A stretch of DNA of 26,181 nucleotides from CAXBPY01 sp003455275 (GCA_963977675.1 CAXBPY010000044.1:1-26181); one strand, 5' to 3'. Counted from the stretch's first letter, positions 15,402-23,815 are shown. The notes: generated by a model from the letters alone, not told the origin. Numbers and translations: made by a program.

Positions 15402-16079
15402 TTACTTATTAAAAAATCCGTAGTCTAAAAGTGTTTCCTTCAGATCGAAAGAATTGATGACTCTGCCATTCGGAAGTTCAAAATAGTAATAGCAGGAATA
15501 TCCAACCTTACCAATATCCTGATTATAAAACTCAACTACTTTCAAATAGTAGGTGTAAGTTTTTGTCTTCTTCAGCGCAACCAGTGTTTGAACACAGAAA
15601 GCTTCAATATCTCCCTTTGATGTATTTACAAAAGTGTGAGTTGATAAACAGCTACAAACTGCGGGCTTTCCATCTGTGTAAGTATTCCAGGTTGCTCCCT
15701 GAGATAGCGGAAGTTTAATTGCCTGTGTAATGTTTTTCTTTCCCTTTTCTTGATTTGCTTCAAACCAGCTCATACCTGTTTCATCTACACGAAGCGGAGA
15801 ATCATAAAGAAGAGTGGTGTCTTTTGAGATCGATTTACTGTGAAAATTTACCCAGCGTTTTCCCTTCAGTGTTACATCCTTGTCTATGTAGTACTCTGTT
15901 ACGCTGGTATCTACAACAGTGCTTCCATCCTGGGCGTAAACTGTCGAAGTGCCTGCTAACTTCAATGTATATCCAGGTTTGTAAGGAAATCTGAGTTCAG
16001 TAATTGTTTGGGTTTGCGCCTTTATATGATTATAGAAAATGAAAGTAAAAAAGAAAGTTGCGGCTAAAATCTTTTTCAT
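15402..16079 (-). CDS. Secreted protein of unknown function
   Basis: The 225-residue protein has a signal peptide (MKKILAATFFFTF..., cleavage likely after IKAQ). The mature part is Thr/Tyr/Lys-rich with alternating strands (LRFPYKPGYTLKL, TSVTEYYIDKDVTL, ATWNTYTDG). A short pair of Cys in VCSCLS and later single Cys residues (FCVQT, YSCYYYF) could form disulphides. The layout resembles the many Bacteroidota beta-rich periplasmic proteins but no family is recognised. It converges on the deoxynucleoside kinase gene with 7 nt between stops. The intergenic A/T tract after its start also serves the divergent ogt. Confidence 0.72.
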   Translation of the reverse strand: MKKILAATFFFTFIFYNHIKAQTQTITELRFPYKPGYTLKLAGTSTVYAQDGSTVVDTSVTEYYIDKDVTLKGKRWVNFHSKSISKDTTLLYDSPLRVDETGMSWFEANQEKGKKNITQAIKLPLSQGATWNTYTDGKPAVCSCLSTHTFVNTSKGDIEAFCVQTLVALKKTKTYTYYLKVVEFYNQDIGKVGYSCYYYFELPNGRVINSFDLKETLLDYGFFNK

Positions 16080-16155
16080 AATTATGGTTAGTTATTTTTT
16101 TCATTTGCAATAACGAAAAAAAAATCAGAAGTCATATCTTTTCTAAAAACTATTT

Positions 16156-16701
16156 ATGGGCTTGATTAAATCTGTCAGCAAATCACTTTCAGCAGCGAAA
16201 ATGAAATCGCCGGTTGGATATTTACTGATCACTGCTCATGCGAATGGAATATGTTCAGTTGAGTTTCTGGATGAAAAAGAAAAAGTAAAATCGTTTCTTT
16301 CTGATAAAAGAAAAAACTCAGATGCAAACGAACATTTGAAAAAATGTATCAGGCAACTGGAAGAATATTTTGCCGGAACGCGCACTGATTTCGAATTATC
16401 CCTCTCTCCTTCCGGAACTGATTTTCAGAAAAAAGTCTGGAAAAAATTACTTGACATCAATTTCGGAGAAACTAAAAGTTATAAGCAACTGGCAATAGAA
16501 GTTGGAGATGTAAAAAGTATTCGTGCTGTTGGAACTGCAAATGGCGCTAACCCTATTGCCATCATTGTTCCGTGCCATCGGGTGATTGGTTCCAATAACA
16601 GCCTGGTAGGTTATGGTGGAGGCCTTCAGCGAAAAAAGTGGCTGCTCGATTTTGAACGGAAGAATTCAAAAGTTACTCAGCAAATTGAGTTAGAATTTTA
16701 G
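16156..16701 (+). CDS. ogt: Methylated-DNA--protein-cysteine methyltransferase
   Basis: This protein repairs O6-alkylguanine by moving the alkyl group to its own cysteine, a one-turn reaction. The 181-residue protein has an N-terminal Ogt-like region (SPVGYLLITAH, residues 18-28) and the C-terminal DNA-binding domain: GTDFQKKVWKKLL (87-99), SYKQLAIEVG and SIRAVGTANGANPIAIIVPCHRVIG-type active site with C140 in PCHRV. The Arg finger is in SIRAVG. Distal segments NNSLVGYGGGLQRKKWLL are conserved. Two starts are possible: ATG 16156 or ATG 16201, the latter just before the conserved start. The 3' end overlaps the trmH stop region by 4 nt (convergent). Confidence 0.93.
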   Translation: MGLIKSVSKSLSAAKMKSPVGYLLITAHANGICSVEFLDEKEKVKSFLSDKRKNSDANEHLKKCIRQLEEYFAGTRTDFELSLSPSGTDFQKKVWKKLLDINFGETKSYKQLAIEVGDVKSIRAVGTANGANPIAIIVPCHRVIGSNNSLVGYGGGLQRKKWLLDFERKNSKVTQQIELEF

Positions 16702-17294
16702 CTGTTTCGTAAACCAAACCCTTCCCATTTTTTCAGTTTCAATTCCAACTCTGTTTCGCTTAGTGAAGACTGATCATATTTTCCTGCAGCCATTCTTTGT
16801 CTCAGAGATTCATACAGAGAAACTGCACATGCAACCGAGATGTTCAAACTTTCAATCATACCAACCTGCGGAATTAAAAAATTTCCATCGCTCAGGCTCG
16901 CTGCCTTTGCGCTGACGCCTTCGTGTTCATTTCCAAAAACCAAGGCAACCGATTCAGAAAGGTTTAAGTCGTAAATACTTTTTGATTCCACAGTCAATTT
17001 CGTGCTGAAGATTTTTTTGTAACGCCTTCTCACTTCATCAAAACAATCTTCCACTGAAAAAAAAACATGAGTATCCATCCATTTGCTGGCGCTTGATGAA
17101 CTTTTTTTTCCAAGCTTCGAAAACCTTTGTTCAGAAGTATGAATAATAAAAACCTCGCTTACACCAACAGCATCGCAAGTGCGCAGACAGGCGCTGATGT
17201 TATGCGGGTCATGAACATTTTCGAAAACAACAGTGAGATCAGATTGCCGGTTCGATAAAACTTTTCTGAATTTCTTTTCGCGCTCGGGAGTCAT
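16698..17294 (-). CDS. trmH: tRNA (guanosine-2'-O)-methyltransferase TrmH family
   Basis: The 198-residue SPOUT methyltransferase resembles TrmH, which methylates the 2'-OH of G18 in tRNA. Family motifs are RQSDLTVVFENVHDPHN (16-32), with the conserved Asn and R38 in ACLRTCDAVG, the SAM-binding knot segments VALVFGNEHEGVS and IPQVGMIESLNISVACA, and the C-terminal SLYESLRQRMAAG. It lacks the extra C-terminal extension of E. coli TrmH and is the shorter form common in Bacteroidota. RNA position 18 is the most likely target, but another 2'-O site is possible. The gene converges on ogt with a 4-nt overlap and is separated from the TPR gene by a strong terminator. Confidence 0.88.
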   Translation of the reverse strand: MTPEREKKFRKVLSNRQSDLTVVFENVHDPHNISACLRTCDAVGVSEVFIIHTSEQRFSKLGKKSSSSASKWMDTHVFFSVEDCFDEVRRRYKKIFSTKLTVESKSIYDLNLSESVALVFGNEHEGVSAKAASLSDGNFLIPQVGMIESLNISVACAVSLYESLRQRMAAGKYDQSSLSETELELKLKKWEGFGLRNS

Positions 17295-17330
17295 AATTAA
17301 GATTGGTGAAAATAAAAGTTTAAAAAAAAA

Positions 17331-17352
17331 CGCCCCGAATTTCTCCGGGGCG
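17331..17352 (-). terminator. Strong rho-independent terminator after the TPR gene
   Basis: CGCCCCG (17331-17337) pairs perfectly with CGGGGCG (17346-17352) around an 8-nt loop. Nine A residues precede it on the + strand, so the minus-strand transcript of the TPR gene ends with a run of U. CTTTTTC follows on the + strand. Confidence 0.9.
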
Positions 17353-17384
17353 CTTTTTCATCAATTAAGATTAGCCATGTGAAA

Positions 17385-18212
17385 TTATTTTTTATAGCAA
17401 TACTTCAGCAAGTAAGCGATAGCTTCTTTGTGAGAATATTTAGCAGCTTCTTTCCAATCCATGCAAGCGTTATCCGGCTGATGAAGATTGTTGTAAGCAA
17501 CACCACGATTAAACCACGCATCGCCATCGTCGGGTTTTAGTTCTATGGCTTTCGAAAAATCTTTTATCGCCTCATCATATCGTCCCATATCTGCAAGCAA
17601 TGAACCGCGGTTGACATATGCTTCCTCCCAACCGGGCTGCAACTCAATCACCTTGTTGTAATCAGCCAGAGCCTCTTCTGTGCGCCCTAATCTTTTGTAT
17701 GTATTAGCACGGTTGTAGTAACCTCTCTCACTATTTGGTTTTACAGTTATGTACCAGCAGAAATCTTTCAGCGCCGAATCATATTTTGCTAATTCATAAT
17801 AAATATTTCCGCGCTTGATAATAGCTAGTGTGTAGTATGGATCAATACGGGTTACAGCATCCAGGTCTTCAATTGCTTTATCCGGGAAGTTCATATTTTT
17901 CCAGCACATGGCGCGGTTGTAATATCCGTTTTCATCTTCCGGCTTATAGTTGATATAAGAACCGAAATCATCATTAGCTTTTTTAAAATCAAGTGTAAGA
18001 TAGTATGCACTCCCACGCTTGAAGTACACGATAGCAAAGTCAGGTTTCTTCTTTATGGCGAGAGAAAAATCAGTAATAGCACCATCATAATCCTTGGTAT
18101 TGAACTTCTGCTTTCCGCTCTCAAAAAGATCTTCAGCAGTAGGTCCATCAAACGCAAAAGACATCAATGTGCTAACTACTCCCAATAGTATGAGGTTTAG
18201 AATTGATTTCAT
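17385..18212 (-). CDS. Exported TPR-repeat protein
   Basis: The 275-residue protein starts with a signal peptide (MKSILNLILLGVVSTLMSFAF) and consists of about seven 34-residue tetratricopeptide repeats from residue 25 onward. Examples are SGKQKFNTKDYDGAITDF, NRANTYKRLGRTEEALADY and NRGSLLADMGRYDEAIKDF; W-L-G-Y-A-F-A-P positions are kept. TPR superhelices mediate protein-protein contacts, here in the periplasm if the signal is right. The C-terminal KEAIAYLLKYCYKK is a Sel1-like closing helix. Partners are unknown. The gene is the last core gene before the accessory block. Its start diverges from the integrase gene with 153 nt between. Confidence 0.85.
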   Translation of the reverse strand: MKSILNLILLGVVSTLMSFAFDGPTAEDLFESGKQKFNTKDYDGAITDFSLAIKKKPDFAIVYFKRGSAYYLTLDFKKANDDFGSYINYKPEDENGYYNRAMCWKNMNFPDKAIEDLDAVTRIDPYYTLAIIKRGNIYYELAKYDSALKDFCWYITVKPNSERGYYNRANTYKRLGRTEEALADYNKVIELQPGWEEAYVNRGSLLADMGRYDEAIKDFSKAIELKPDDGDAWFNRGVAYNNLHQPDNACMDWKEAAKYSHKEAIAYLLKYCYKK

Positions 18213-18365
18213 TGTGTGTTTATTTTAAGAAATGGCTTTACGACAAGGTTTAAAACATTGTTTCGGAAAAAGCAATTCTGTTTTGCGAATGAGAATCTAT
18301 GAAGGTTGAGTTGTATGAATTTGCACGCTCTAAAAGAATATCTATATATATGAATCAATTACAAT

Positions 18366-19448
18366 ATGACCGGGAGCGAAATCAAAAGTAAATTGTTAAA
18401 AGCAGGCATAACACCTAAAACTGTATTACACCGAAACAGAAACTGGATTGCGCTGGCATTTGATTATAATGTTAAACTAAATGCCGCAATAAAAAACACC
18501 GAAGGAAGCAGATGGAGTAAAACACTCAACTGTTGGCTTATCCCTAAGAAAACAGAATTACTTGAATCATTTATTTCACAAATTGAAACAGCAACCCGTG
18601 AACAATTAACTGACATACCACAATGGATGAATGATTATGTGCGGCAGTTAAGAATCCGCAACTACTCTCCTGCAACAGAAAAAAGTTATATCAGTATTGT
18701 TCTTGCATTTTATTACTACCATAATGGCAGGCAAACTGAACGCATAACACAAACTGAGATAGAACAATACTTAGAATACCTGGCAACGGAAAAAAAAATT
18801 TCAGCATCAGCATTGAATGTTACTCTGAATGCAATTAAATTTTTATTTGAACAAGTATGGAGGAAACCACGAACTGTTTATGCAATAAAGCGGGCAATGA
18901 AGCCACAGCAACTGCCGGCAGTGTTTGGCGAATCAGATGTAAAAAAAATATTGAATGTATTAGAGAACCTGAAACATAAAACCATTCTATGCCTTGCCTA
19001 CGCAGCCGGTTTGCGTGTGAGTGAAATCACTAATATTAAAATTGCCGATGTTGATTCGAGCCGAATGGTAATAACCATCAGGCAAGGAAAAGGAAGAAAG
19101 GACAGGCAAGTGATGCTATCCGAAAAACTGCTCACACTCCTGCGCGAATATTTTAAAGAATATAAACCGAAGCTATGGCTTTTTGAAGGTCAGTATGGCG
19201 AGCAATACACCACACGCAGCATACAAATACTGTTACATATGGCCAAAGAAAAAGCTGGGGTAAACAAAAAAGGAAGCATACATGCACTGCGCCACAGTTT
19301 CGCTACCCACTTAATGGAAGGCGGAACTGATATAATGGCAATAAAGGAATTGCTGGGGCATAACAGTATTAGAACAACCATGCGCTATACACATGTTAGC
19401 AAAAAACATATTGCTAAAATTCAATCGCCACTTGATAAACTTCTATGA
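18366..19448 (+). CDS. Tyrosine recombinase/integrase (XerC/D-like)
   Basis: This is a 360-residue site-specific recombinase that cuts and rejoins DNA through a 3'-phosphotyrosine. An N-terminal domain (1-80) has the Trp-rich RNRNWIALAF and NCWLIPKK segments, likely for DNA binding. The SAM-like core-binding domain spans about 88-170 (NYSPATEKSYISIVLAFY) and the catalytic domain 185-350. The catalytic set is complete: R217 (AAGLRVSE), K242 (GKGRKDR), H306 and R309 (HALRHSFATHL), H332 (LLGHNS) and Y341 (MRYTHVS). The terminal KIQSPLDKLL resembles the end of IntI proteins, but the extra helix that IntI carries between the K and H motifs is absent. Such integrases are frequent in Bacteroidota mobile DNA. 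No IS91-type transposase is adjacent. A hairpin starts right at the stop. Confidence 0.92.
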   Translation: MTGSEIKSKLLKAGITPKTVLHRNRNWIALAFDYNVKLNAAIKNTEGSRWSKTLNCWLIPKKTELLESFISQIETATREQLTDIPQWMNDYVRQLRIRNYSPATEKSYISIVLAFYYYHNGRQTERITQTEIEQYLEYLATEKKISASALNVTLNAIKFLFEQVWRKPRTVYAIKRAMKPQQLPAVFGESDVKKILNVLENLKHKTILCLAYAAGLRVSEITNIKIADVDSSRMVITIRQGKGRKDRQVMLSEKLLTLLREYFKEYKPKLWLFEGQYGEQYTTRSIQILLHMAKEKAGVNKKGSIHALRHSFATHLMEGGTDIMAIKELLGHNSIRTTMRYTHVSKKHIAKIQSPLDKLL

Positions 19449-19563
19449 ACGAAAAGCGAAACTGTATGCATACCAAACTTTCGTTAAACCGACAACCAGC
19501 AGGACAAAAAGCGAAAGTTTTGGTTAAGTTTGATTTCGTGAATACAAATGTTGTGCGTCATGC
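19449..19563 (+). repeat. Hairpin with GTTGTGCGTCATGC end, downstream of the integrase
   Basis: Outer arms ACGAAAAGCGAAACT (19449-19463) and AGTTTGATTTCGT (19527-19539) pair imperfectly, and inner arms ACCAAACTTTCG (19472-19483) and CGAAAGTTTTGGT (19512-19524) pair with one bulge. The right flank ends in GTTGTGCGTCATGC (19550-19563), identical to 24406-24419. It starts at the base after the integrase stop codon. No matching left box GCACAAC is present, so if it is an attC-like site, the left side is lost or replaced by the integrase gene. Confidence 0.5.
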
Positions 19564-19645
19564 TTTGACTGCACTGCAAACTCCAAGCTGACGAGTCAAA
19601 TTTTATATTTGAAACAACTCTTTAGACAATTGAAATAAAACAAAA

Positions 19646-20284
19646 ATGAAATCTTCGTTTCGAAAAAATCTCCCAATCATTCTCTGGTGGACTGCTGTGT
19701 TATCTGCATCAATTTATTTCTATCATCGTGATTTGGCTTCTTTCTTTTCGCCAAACAGGACTGCACACGAACAATCCATTAAATGGAGATTGATGATTCA
19801 TTTTATTGCAGCATCTGCTACACTTTTTCTCGGACCGCTTCAATTCATTCCTTATATCAGAAATAACTTCAAAACATATCATCGCACCGCAGGAAAAATT
19901 TATATTGTTGGCTCAATAATTTCCGCTTTGATGGTTTTTCTTTTTATGTCTCAATATGAATTAACAGGTTCTATTCTATCTCTCACACTTTTAGCGAGCA
20001 TTTGGCTATTTACAACATGTGCAGCATTTTGGTTTGCTTTGAAAAAGAATTTTAAAATGCACAAGCAATTTATGATTCGTTCGTATGTCTGTGCATTTGC
20101 TTTTATATTAATCCGAGCATTGCCGATACTACAAAGTGCTACTGGCATATTTAATTTTATTAAAGGTGATGAAATGAGGTTGACAGTTTACGAATGGATA
20201 TGTTGGATTTATCCGTTGATAGTAACAGAATTTCTTTTGAGTTGGTTGCCTTCTATAAAAAAATACAGCATCTCTAAAAAATGA
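19646..20284 (+). CDS. DUF2306 family membrane protein
   Basis: The 212-residue protein has about six hydrophobic helices. Family features are the His residues in or beside the membrane: LMIHFIAASATLFLGPLQFI, KTYHRTAGKIYI (H-R-T-G motif) and NFKMHKQFMIRSYVCAFAF. This pattern is the DUF2306 family, in which conserved His could bind haem or metal; the reaction is unknown. Start ATG 19646 is 83 nt after the GTTGTGCGTCATGC end of the preceding hairpin, and the stop is 68 nt before the GCACAAC of the next element, as for a cassette gene. The reading frame is intact, unlike the other non-kinase genes of the block. Confidence 0.85.
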   Translation: MKSSFRKNLPIILWWTAVLSASIYFYHRDLASFFSPNRTAHEQSIKWRLMIHFIAASATLFLGPLQFIPYIRNNFKTYHRTAGKIYIVGSIISALMVFLFMSQYELTGSILSLTLLASIWLFTTCAAFWFALKKNFKMHKQFMIRSYVCAFAFILIRALPILQSATGIFNFIKGDEMRLTVYEWICWIYPLIVTEFLLSWLPSIKKYSISKK

Positions 20285-20351
20285 CATTTCAAATAACTAA
20301 CATATCTGCAACTTTCGGACTTGACAGCTTCGTGGTGAAAGTAGCACGAAC

Positions 20352-20416
20352 GCACAACAAAAAGCTTAACGCAATAATTTTTTTGAGGGGTTTATCGGTT
20401 AATCAAAGTGTTGTGC
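20352..20416 (+). repeat. 65-nt attC-like repeat, copy 2
   Basis: GCACAAC (20352-20358) and GTTGTGC (20410-20416) are exact reverse complements. Five-nt spacers (20359-20363, 20405-20409) separate them from inner boxes GCTTAAC (20364-20370) and GTTAATC (20398-20404), which pair at 6 of 7 positions. Length is 65 nt, the same as copies 1 and 3, and it aligns to them without gaps at about 60% identity. Confidence 0.65.
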
Positions 20417-20558
20417 TCCGAACAAACATTCTGCAAGTGCAAAAAATGCGAACTACTTTATGGAATGTAATCTATCTGTTTGTTCGCATTTTTTGCGGAG
20501 AGTGTATCGCTCCGAAGCCCTCAAAAAAATTACTGCGTCAAGCCCTTCTTCGTTATGC
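20352..20558 (+). repeat. Large nested palindrome ending GTTATGC
   Basis: The 65-nt copy 2 is the left part of a 207-nt inverted repeat. GCTTAACGC... (20364-20389) pairs with ...GCGTCAAGC (20518-20543) over 26 bp with 2 mismatches that remain G-T pairs. GCAAAAAATGCGAAC (20439-20453) is exactly complementary to 20482-20496. The outer ends are GCACAAC (20352) and GTTATGC (20552-20558), followed by GTCATAC. The loop is 20454-20481. The shape is that of an oversized attC with a long variable terminal structure, or an inserted inverted copy. Confidence 0.65.
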
Positions 20559-20604
20559 GTCATACTTGTGAATACTACTAATCCTGCAATTTATGCAAGA
20601 ACCG

Positions 20605-20804
20605 AGCAGACAAAAAAGGGGATGTGAAAGCTTCCCCAAAATTAGTGTCGTTTTAAAATAGAGTTAAAACACCTAAATTTGGAAAAGATGAAAAAGACAA
20701 AATTCAATGAAAGCCTGATTCTTGGTATCCGTAAGGAACAGGAACAAGGCAATCCGTTATTTACAAACCTATTATTGCCAATTCATACTACCGATTTGCA
20801 ATAA
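20605..20804 (+). pseudogene. IS3-family left end and truncated OrfA fragment
   Basis: An ATG at 20688 opens a 38-residue frame ending at 20804. Its start MKKTKFNESLILGIRKEQEQG resembles the first residues of IS3-family OrfA proteins (MKKTKFTESQIV...), after which similarity stops. Upstream, GGGATGTGAAAGCTTCCCC and AATTAGTGTCGTTTT look like an insertion-sequence terminus. No OrfB, helix-turn-helix or DDE motif remains. It lies in the 590-nt stretch between DUF2306 and the histidine kinase, which otherwise holds only the palindrome. Similarity is judged by eye. Confidence 0.5.
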
Positions 20805-20875
20805 ATAAATGTGAAGAAAAGTTGTCGTTAATAAAAAAGATTATAAATAGATACAATTCTTAAAATGACTTATAT

Positions 20876-23686
20876 ATGAGAAAAAGAGCCACAATCGATA
20901 CAACGATTAAAATGTTATCAGCTATTTCCGAAATTAATAGTGAATTCTTAGATCCTAAAAGCAATAAGCGATTGCTTTTCGAACGAATTCTAAGTATTCT
21001 TTTAGATTTTTCAGGCAGTGAATATGGTTTTATTGGTGAAATATTATTTAGAGATGGCTCTCCGTTTTTAAAAACATATTCTATAACTGATATATCCTGG
21101 AATGATGAAACGAGAGCTCTCTACAAAAAATATGAAACGCAGGGAATGGAGTTTACAAACCTTAACACCTTGTTTGGTTATTGTATACGGACCGGAGAAG
21201 TTGTAATTTCTGACGATCCGGTCAACGATCCTCGAAAAGGCGGTTTGCCGAAAGGACACCCTCCCCTGAATCATTTCATGGGAATTCCGATCAAAGATAA
21301 ACACAATGTAATGATTGGAATGGTGGGAGTAGCAAATAAAAAAGATGGGTATTCTGAAGATGATTTAACTTTTATAAGCCCACTGATAACACTATGCTCG
21401 TCTATAATTTCAGCCCTAAAGAACATTACAGCAAAAGAATATTTTTCAGACGCCTTAGATTCTTATCGGAATGCGATAGATAGACATGCAATAGTATCTG
21501 TAACCGACCAAAAGGGTGTTATTACATATGTCAACGAAAAATTTTGTGAGCAATCTAAATATTCTTCACAAGAATTGGTTGGAAAAACTCATGCAATAGT
21601 AAATTCTGCATACCATGATAACGCATTCTTTAGAAATCTTTGGAGAACCATTGGTTCAGGAGAAATTTGGCAGGGTGAAATTCGAAACCGCGCCAAAGAT
21701 GGTAGCATTTACTGGGTGAACGCTACGATTGTCCCCTTTTTGAATGAAAACAAAAAACCATACCAGTATGTGGCCATTCGTAATGATATCACTCAACTTA
21801 AAAAACAGGAGCAGGAATTAGAAAATATCTTCCAGTTATCTCAAGACTTACTATGTATCGCCACATTGGAAGGAAGATTTTTAAAAACTAGCAACTCTTT
21901 TACCAATCTGCTTGGTTATAGCAAAGAAGAATTGTTAAAAATACCTTTTCTTGATTTAATTCATCCTGATGATATTGAGTCAACTTATAAGGAAATGGCA
22001 AAGTTGGCTCAAGGTGAAACCGTTATTGATTTTCAAAACCGATACAGGACTAAAGACGGCAATTATATACTCCTCTCGTGGGAAGCAAATGTCAGCCATA
22101 ATGATAATTTAATTTATGCATCAGCCACTGACATCACGCATAAAAAAGAAGTCGAGGAGCAGATGATTCAATCGAAGATTGAGATCGAAAAAGCGAAGGC
22201 AAAAAATTCTTTTCTTGCCAATATGAGTCATGAGATCAGGACTCCCTTAAATGCAATAATAGGATTCAACAATTTGTTAAAAGATACAAAACTTACTAAT
22301 GAACAGTTACGCCATGTTGATATCATTTCATCTGCGCTCAATAACTTGCGTACCATCATTAATGACATACTTGACATTTCGAAACTTGAAAGCGGGAAAT
22401 TTGAGTTGGAAAAGCGTTCCTTCCGGATCGAAAAATTATTGAAGCAGGTAATTCAAATGCAATCCTTAAATGCTAAGTCAAAAAAATTAAAAATTATTTT
22501 AAGTTACGACAGCGAAATACCTGAATTTATTGTAGGTGATGAAACTCGTTTAACACAAATACTTGTCAACTTGATTTCAAACGCTATCAAATTCACACAA
22601 CAAGGGCAAATCGAGGTACATGTAACTGAGTTATCCAAAGACAATGAAAATGTTACCATTCAGTTTCGGGTAAAAGACACTGGTATCGGCATAGAACCTT
22701 CAAAGCTTAATTTGATATTTGAACGTTTTACTCAGGCTGAAGATTATACCACCCGAGTATTTGGTGGTACTGGATTAGGATTAAATATTGTGAAATCTTT
22801 GGTAGAATTGTTCAATGGTAAATTAGATGTAAAAAGTACTCCGGGAATTGGATCCGAATTTTCATTTGAAATTAACTTCCCGATAGGAGATTCTTCTGAT
22901 GATCTGTCAACTATGACAGAAGAGAAAAGCATAGATCTTTCTGGAATTCGCATTTTGCTGATAGAAGATAATGAACACAATCAAATACTTGCGAAAACCT
23001 ATTTAGAGCGTAACAATGCAGTCGTTGAAATTGCAGGCAATGGACTTGTTGGAATTGAAATGCTTAGAAAAAACACTTACGATTGTATTTTCATGGATGT
23101 TCAAATGCCCATTATGGATGGGATTCAGGCTACTAAAATTATCCGCAAAGAAGTTAATAGTTCCATTCCAATCATTGGCTGTTCCGCTCATTCATTGGAA
23201 TCGGAGAGATCACATTGTATCGATATAGGAATGAACGCTTACATCACTAAACCATATTCTGAGAAAGATTTGCTTGATGCTCTTGAGAAACAAAAAATAG
23301 GCAAAAAACCCGTATTGAAGAAAATTGTAAAAAGCGATAATAATAATTTAAGTAAAGAAGACGATGTATTGGATGTTTTCAAAAATCTTGAATTAGATTT
23401 AGGTGCTGAAATAACCAATCAATTGTTGCTTGTATTCAAAGAGCGTATTCCCAACGATATTTATAAAATCAAAAATTACCTTACTGATGCAGAATATTCA
23501 TCTTTGGGTTCTTCCGCACACAGCATGGCTAGTTCCCTGGGTAGCTTAAATCTTTTACAAGGGTTTAAGTTAGCCAAACAATTAGAAACTGCATCCCAAA
23601 AGGAGCAACATGATTTAATTCACCAATACACTAATGAGCTTTTGCAATATTTGAATAAAATCGTGCTCGATTTGAATCGAATTTAG
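20876..23686 (+). CDS. Hybrid sensor histidine kinase (GAF-PAS-PAS-HisKA-HATPase-REC-HPt)
   Basis: The 936-residue cytosolic kinase has no membrane segment. Domain order: GAF (about 25-185), PAS1 (about 195-310), PAS2 (about 315-425), HisKA with H452 in ANMSHEIRTPLN, HATPase (about 555-670; N569 of the N box, DTGIG at 601-605, GGTGLGL at 630-636), receiver (about 691-805; D741 in MDVQMPIMDG, K792), HPt (about 838-936; H882 in SSAHSMASSLGS). A four-step phosphorelay can run inside one protein, ending at H882, which would pass phosphate to a separate response regulator that is not in the window. The input is unknown; GAF and PAS suggest a soluble ligand, redox or cofactor signal. It is intact and codes in the array direction. 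Confidence 0.93.
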   Translation: MRKRATIDTTIKMLSAISEINSEFLDPKSNKRLLFERILSILLDFSGSEYGFIGEILFRDGSPFLKTYSITDISWNDETRALYKKYETQGMEFTNLNTLFGYCIRTGEVVISDDPVNDPRKGGLPKGHPPLNHFMGIPIKDKHNVMIGMVGVANKKDGYSEDDLTFISPLITLCSSIISALKNITAKEYFSDALDSYRNAIDRHAIVSVTDQKGVITYVNEKFCEQSKYSSQELVGKTHAIVNSAYHDNAFFRNLWRTIGSGEIWQGEIRNRAKDGSIYWVNATIVPFLNENKKPYQYVAIRNDITQLKKQEQELENIFQLSQDLLCIATLEGRFLKTSNSFTNLLGYSKEELLKIPFLDLIHPDDIESTYKEMAKLAQGETVIDFQNRYRTKDGNYILLSWEANVSHNDNLIYASATDITHKKEVEEQMIQSKIEIEKAKAKNSFLANMSHEIRTPLNAIIGFNNLLKDTKLTNEQLRHVDIISSALNNLRTIINDILDISKLESGKFELEKRSFRIEKLLKQVIQMQSLNAKSKKLKIILSYDSEIPEFIVGDETRLTQILVNLISNAIKFTQQGQIEVHVTELSKDNENVTIQFRVKDTGIGIEPSKLNLIFERFTQAEDYTTRVFGGTGLGLNIVKSLVELFNGKLDVKSTPGIGSEFSFEINFPIGDSSDDLSTMTEEKSIDLSGIRILLIEDNEHNQILAKTYLERNNAVVEIAGNGLVGIEMLRKNTYDCIFMDVQMPIMDGIQATKIIRKEVNSSIPIIGCSAHSLESERSHCIDIGMNAYITKPYSEKDLLDALEKQKIGKKPVLKKIVKSDNNNLSKEDDVLDVFKNLELDLGAEITNQLLLVFKERIPNDIYKIKNYLTDAEYSSLGSSAHSMASSLGSLNLLQGFKLAKQLETASQKEQHDLIHQYTNELLQYLNKIVLDLNRI

Positions 23687-23815
23687 TTAGGACTTAGGTA
23701 ATTTAAATTCAAGGACAAATAATTTTGAAGGAAAAGTGATAAGCGATAGGGCCTCATGAATAAAGACCGATAAACATAACAGTCATTTAGATAGAAAATT
23801 AAAATTTAAATTAAT

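Noticed and set aside
18366..19448. Canonical integron integrase IntI
   Set aside because: The extra helix between the GKG-K-R and H-x-x-R motifs is absent; only the general fold and C-terminal end are IntI-like.
20281..20571. A 96-codon ORF on the + strand, starting with an ATGA overlap at the DUF2306 stop
   Set aside because: It runs through both arms of the long palindrome and contains no recognisable domain; the overlap is probably chance.
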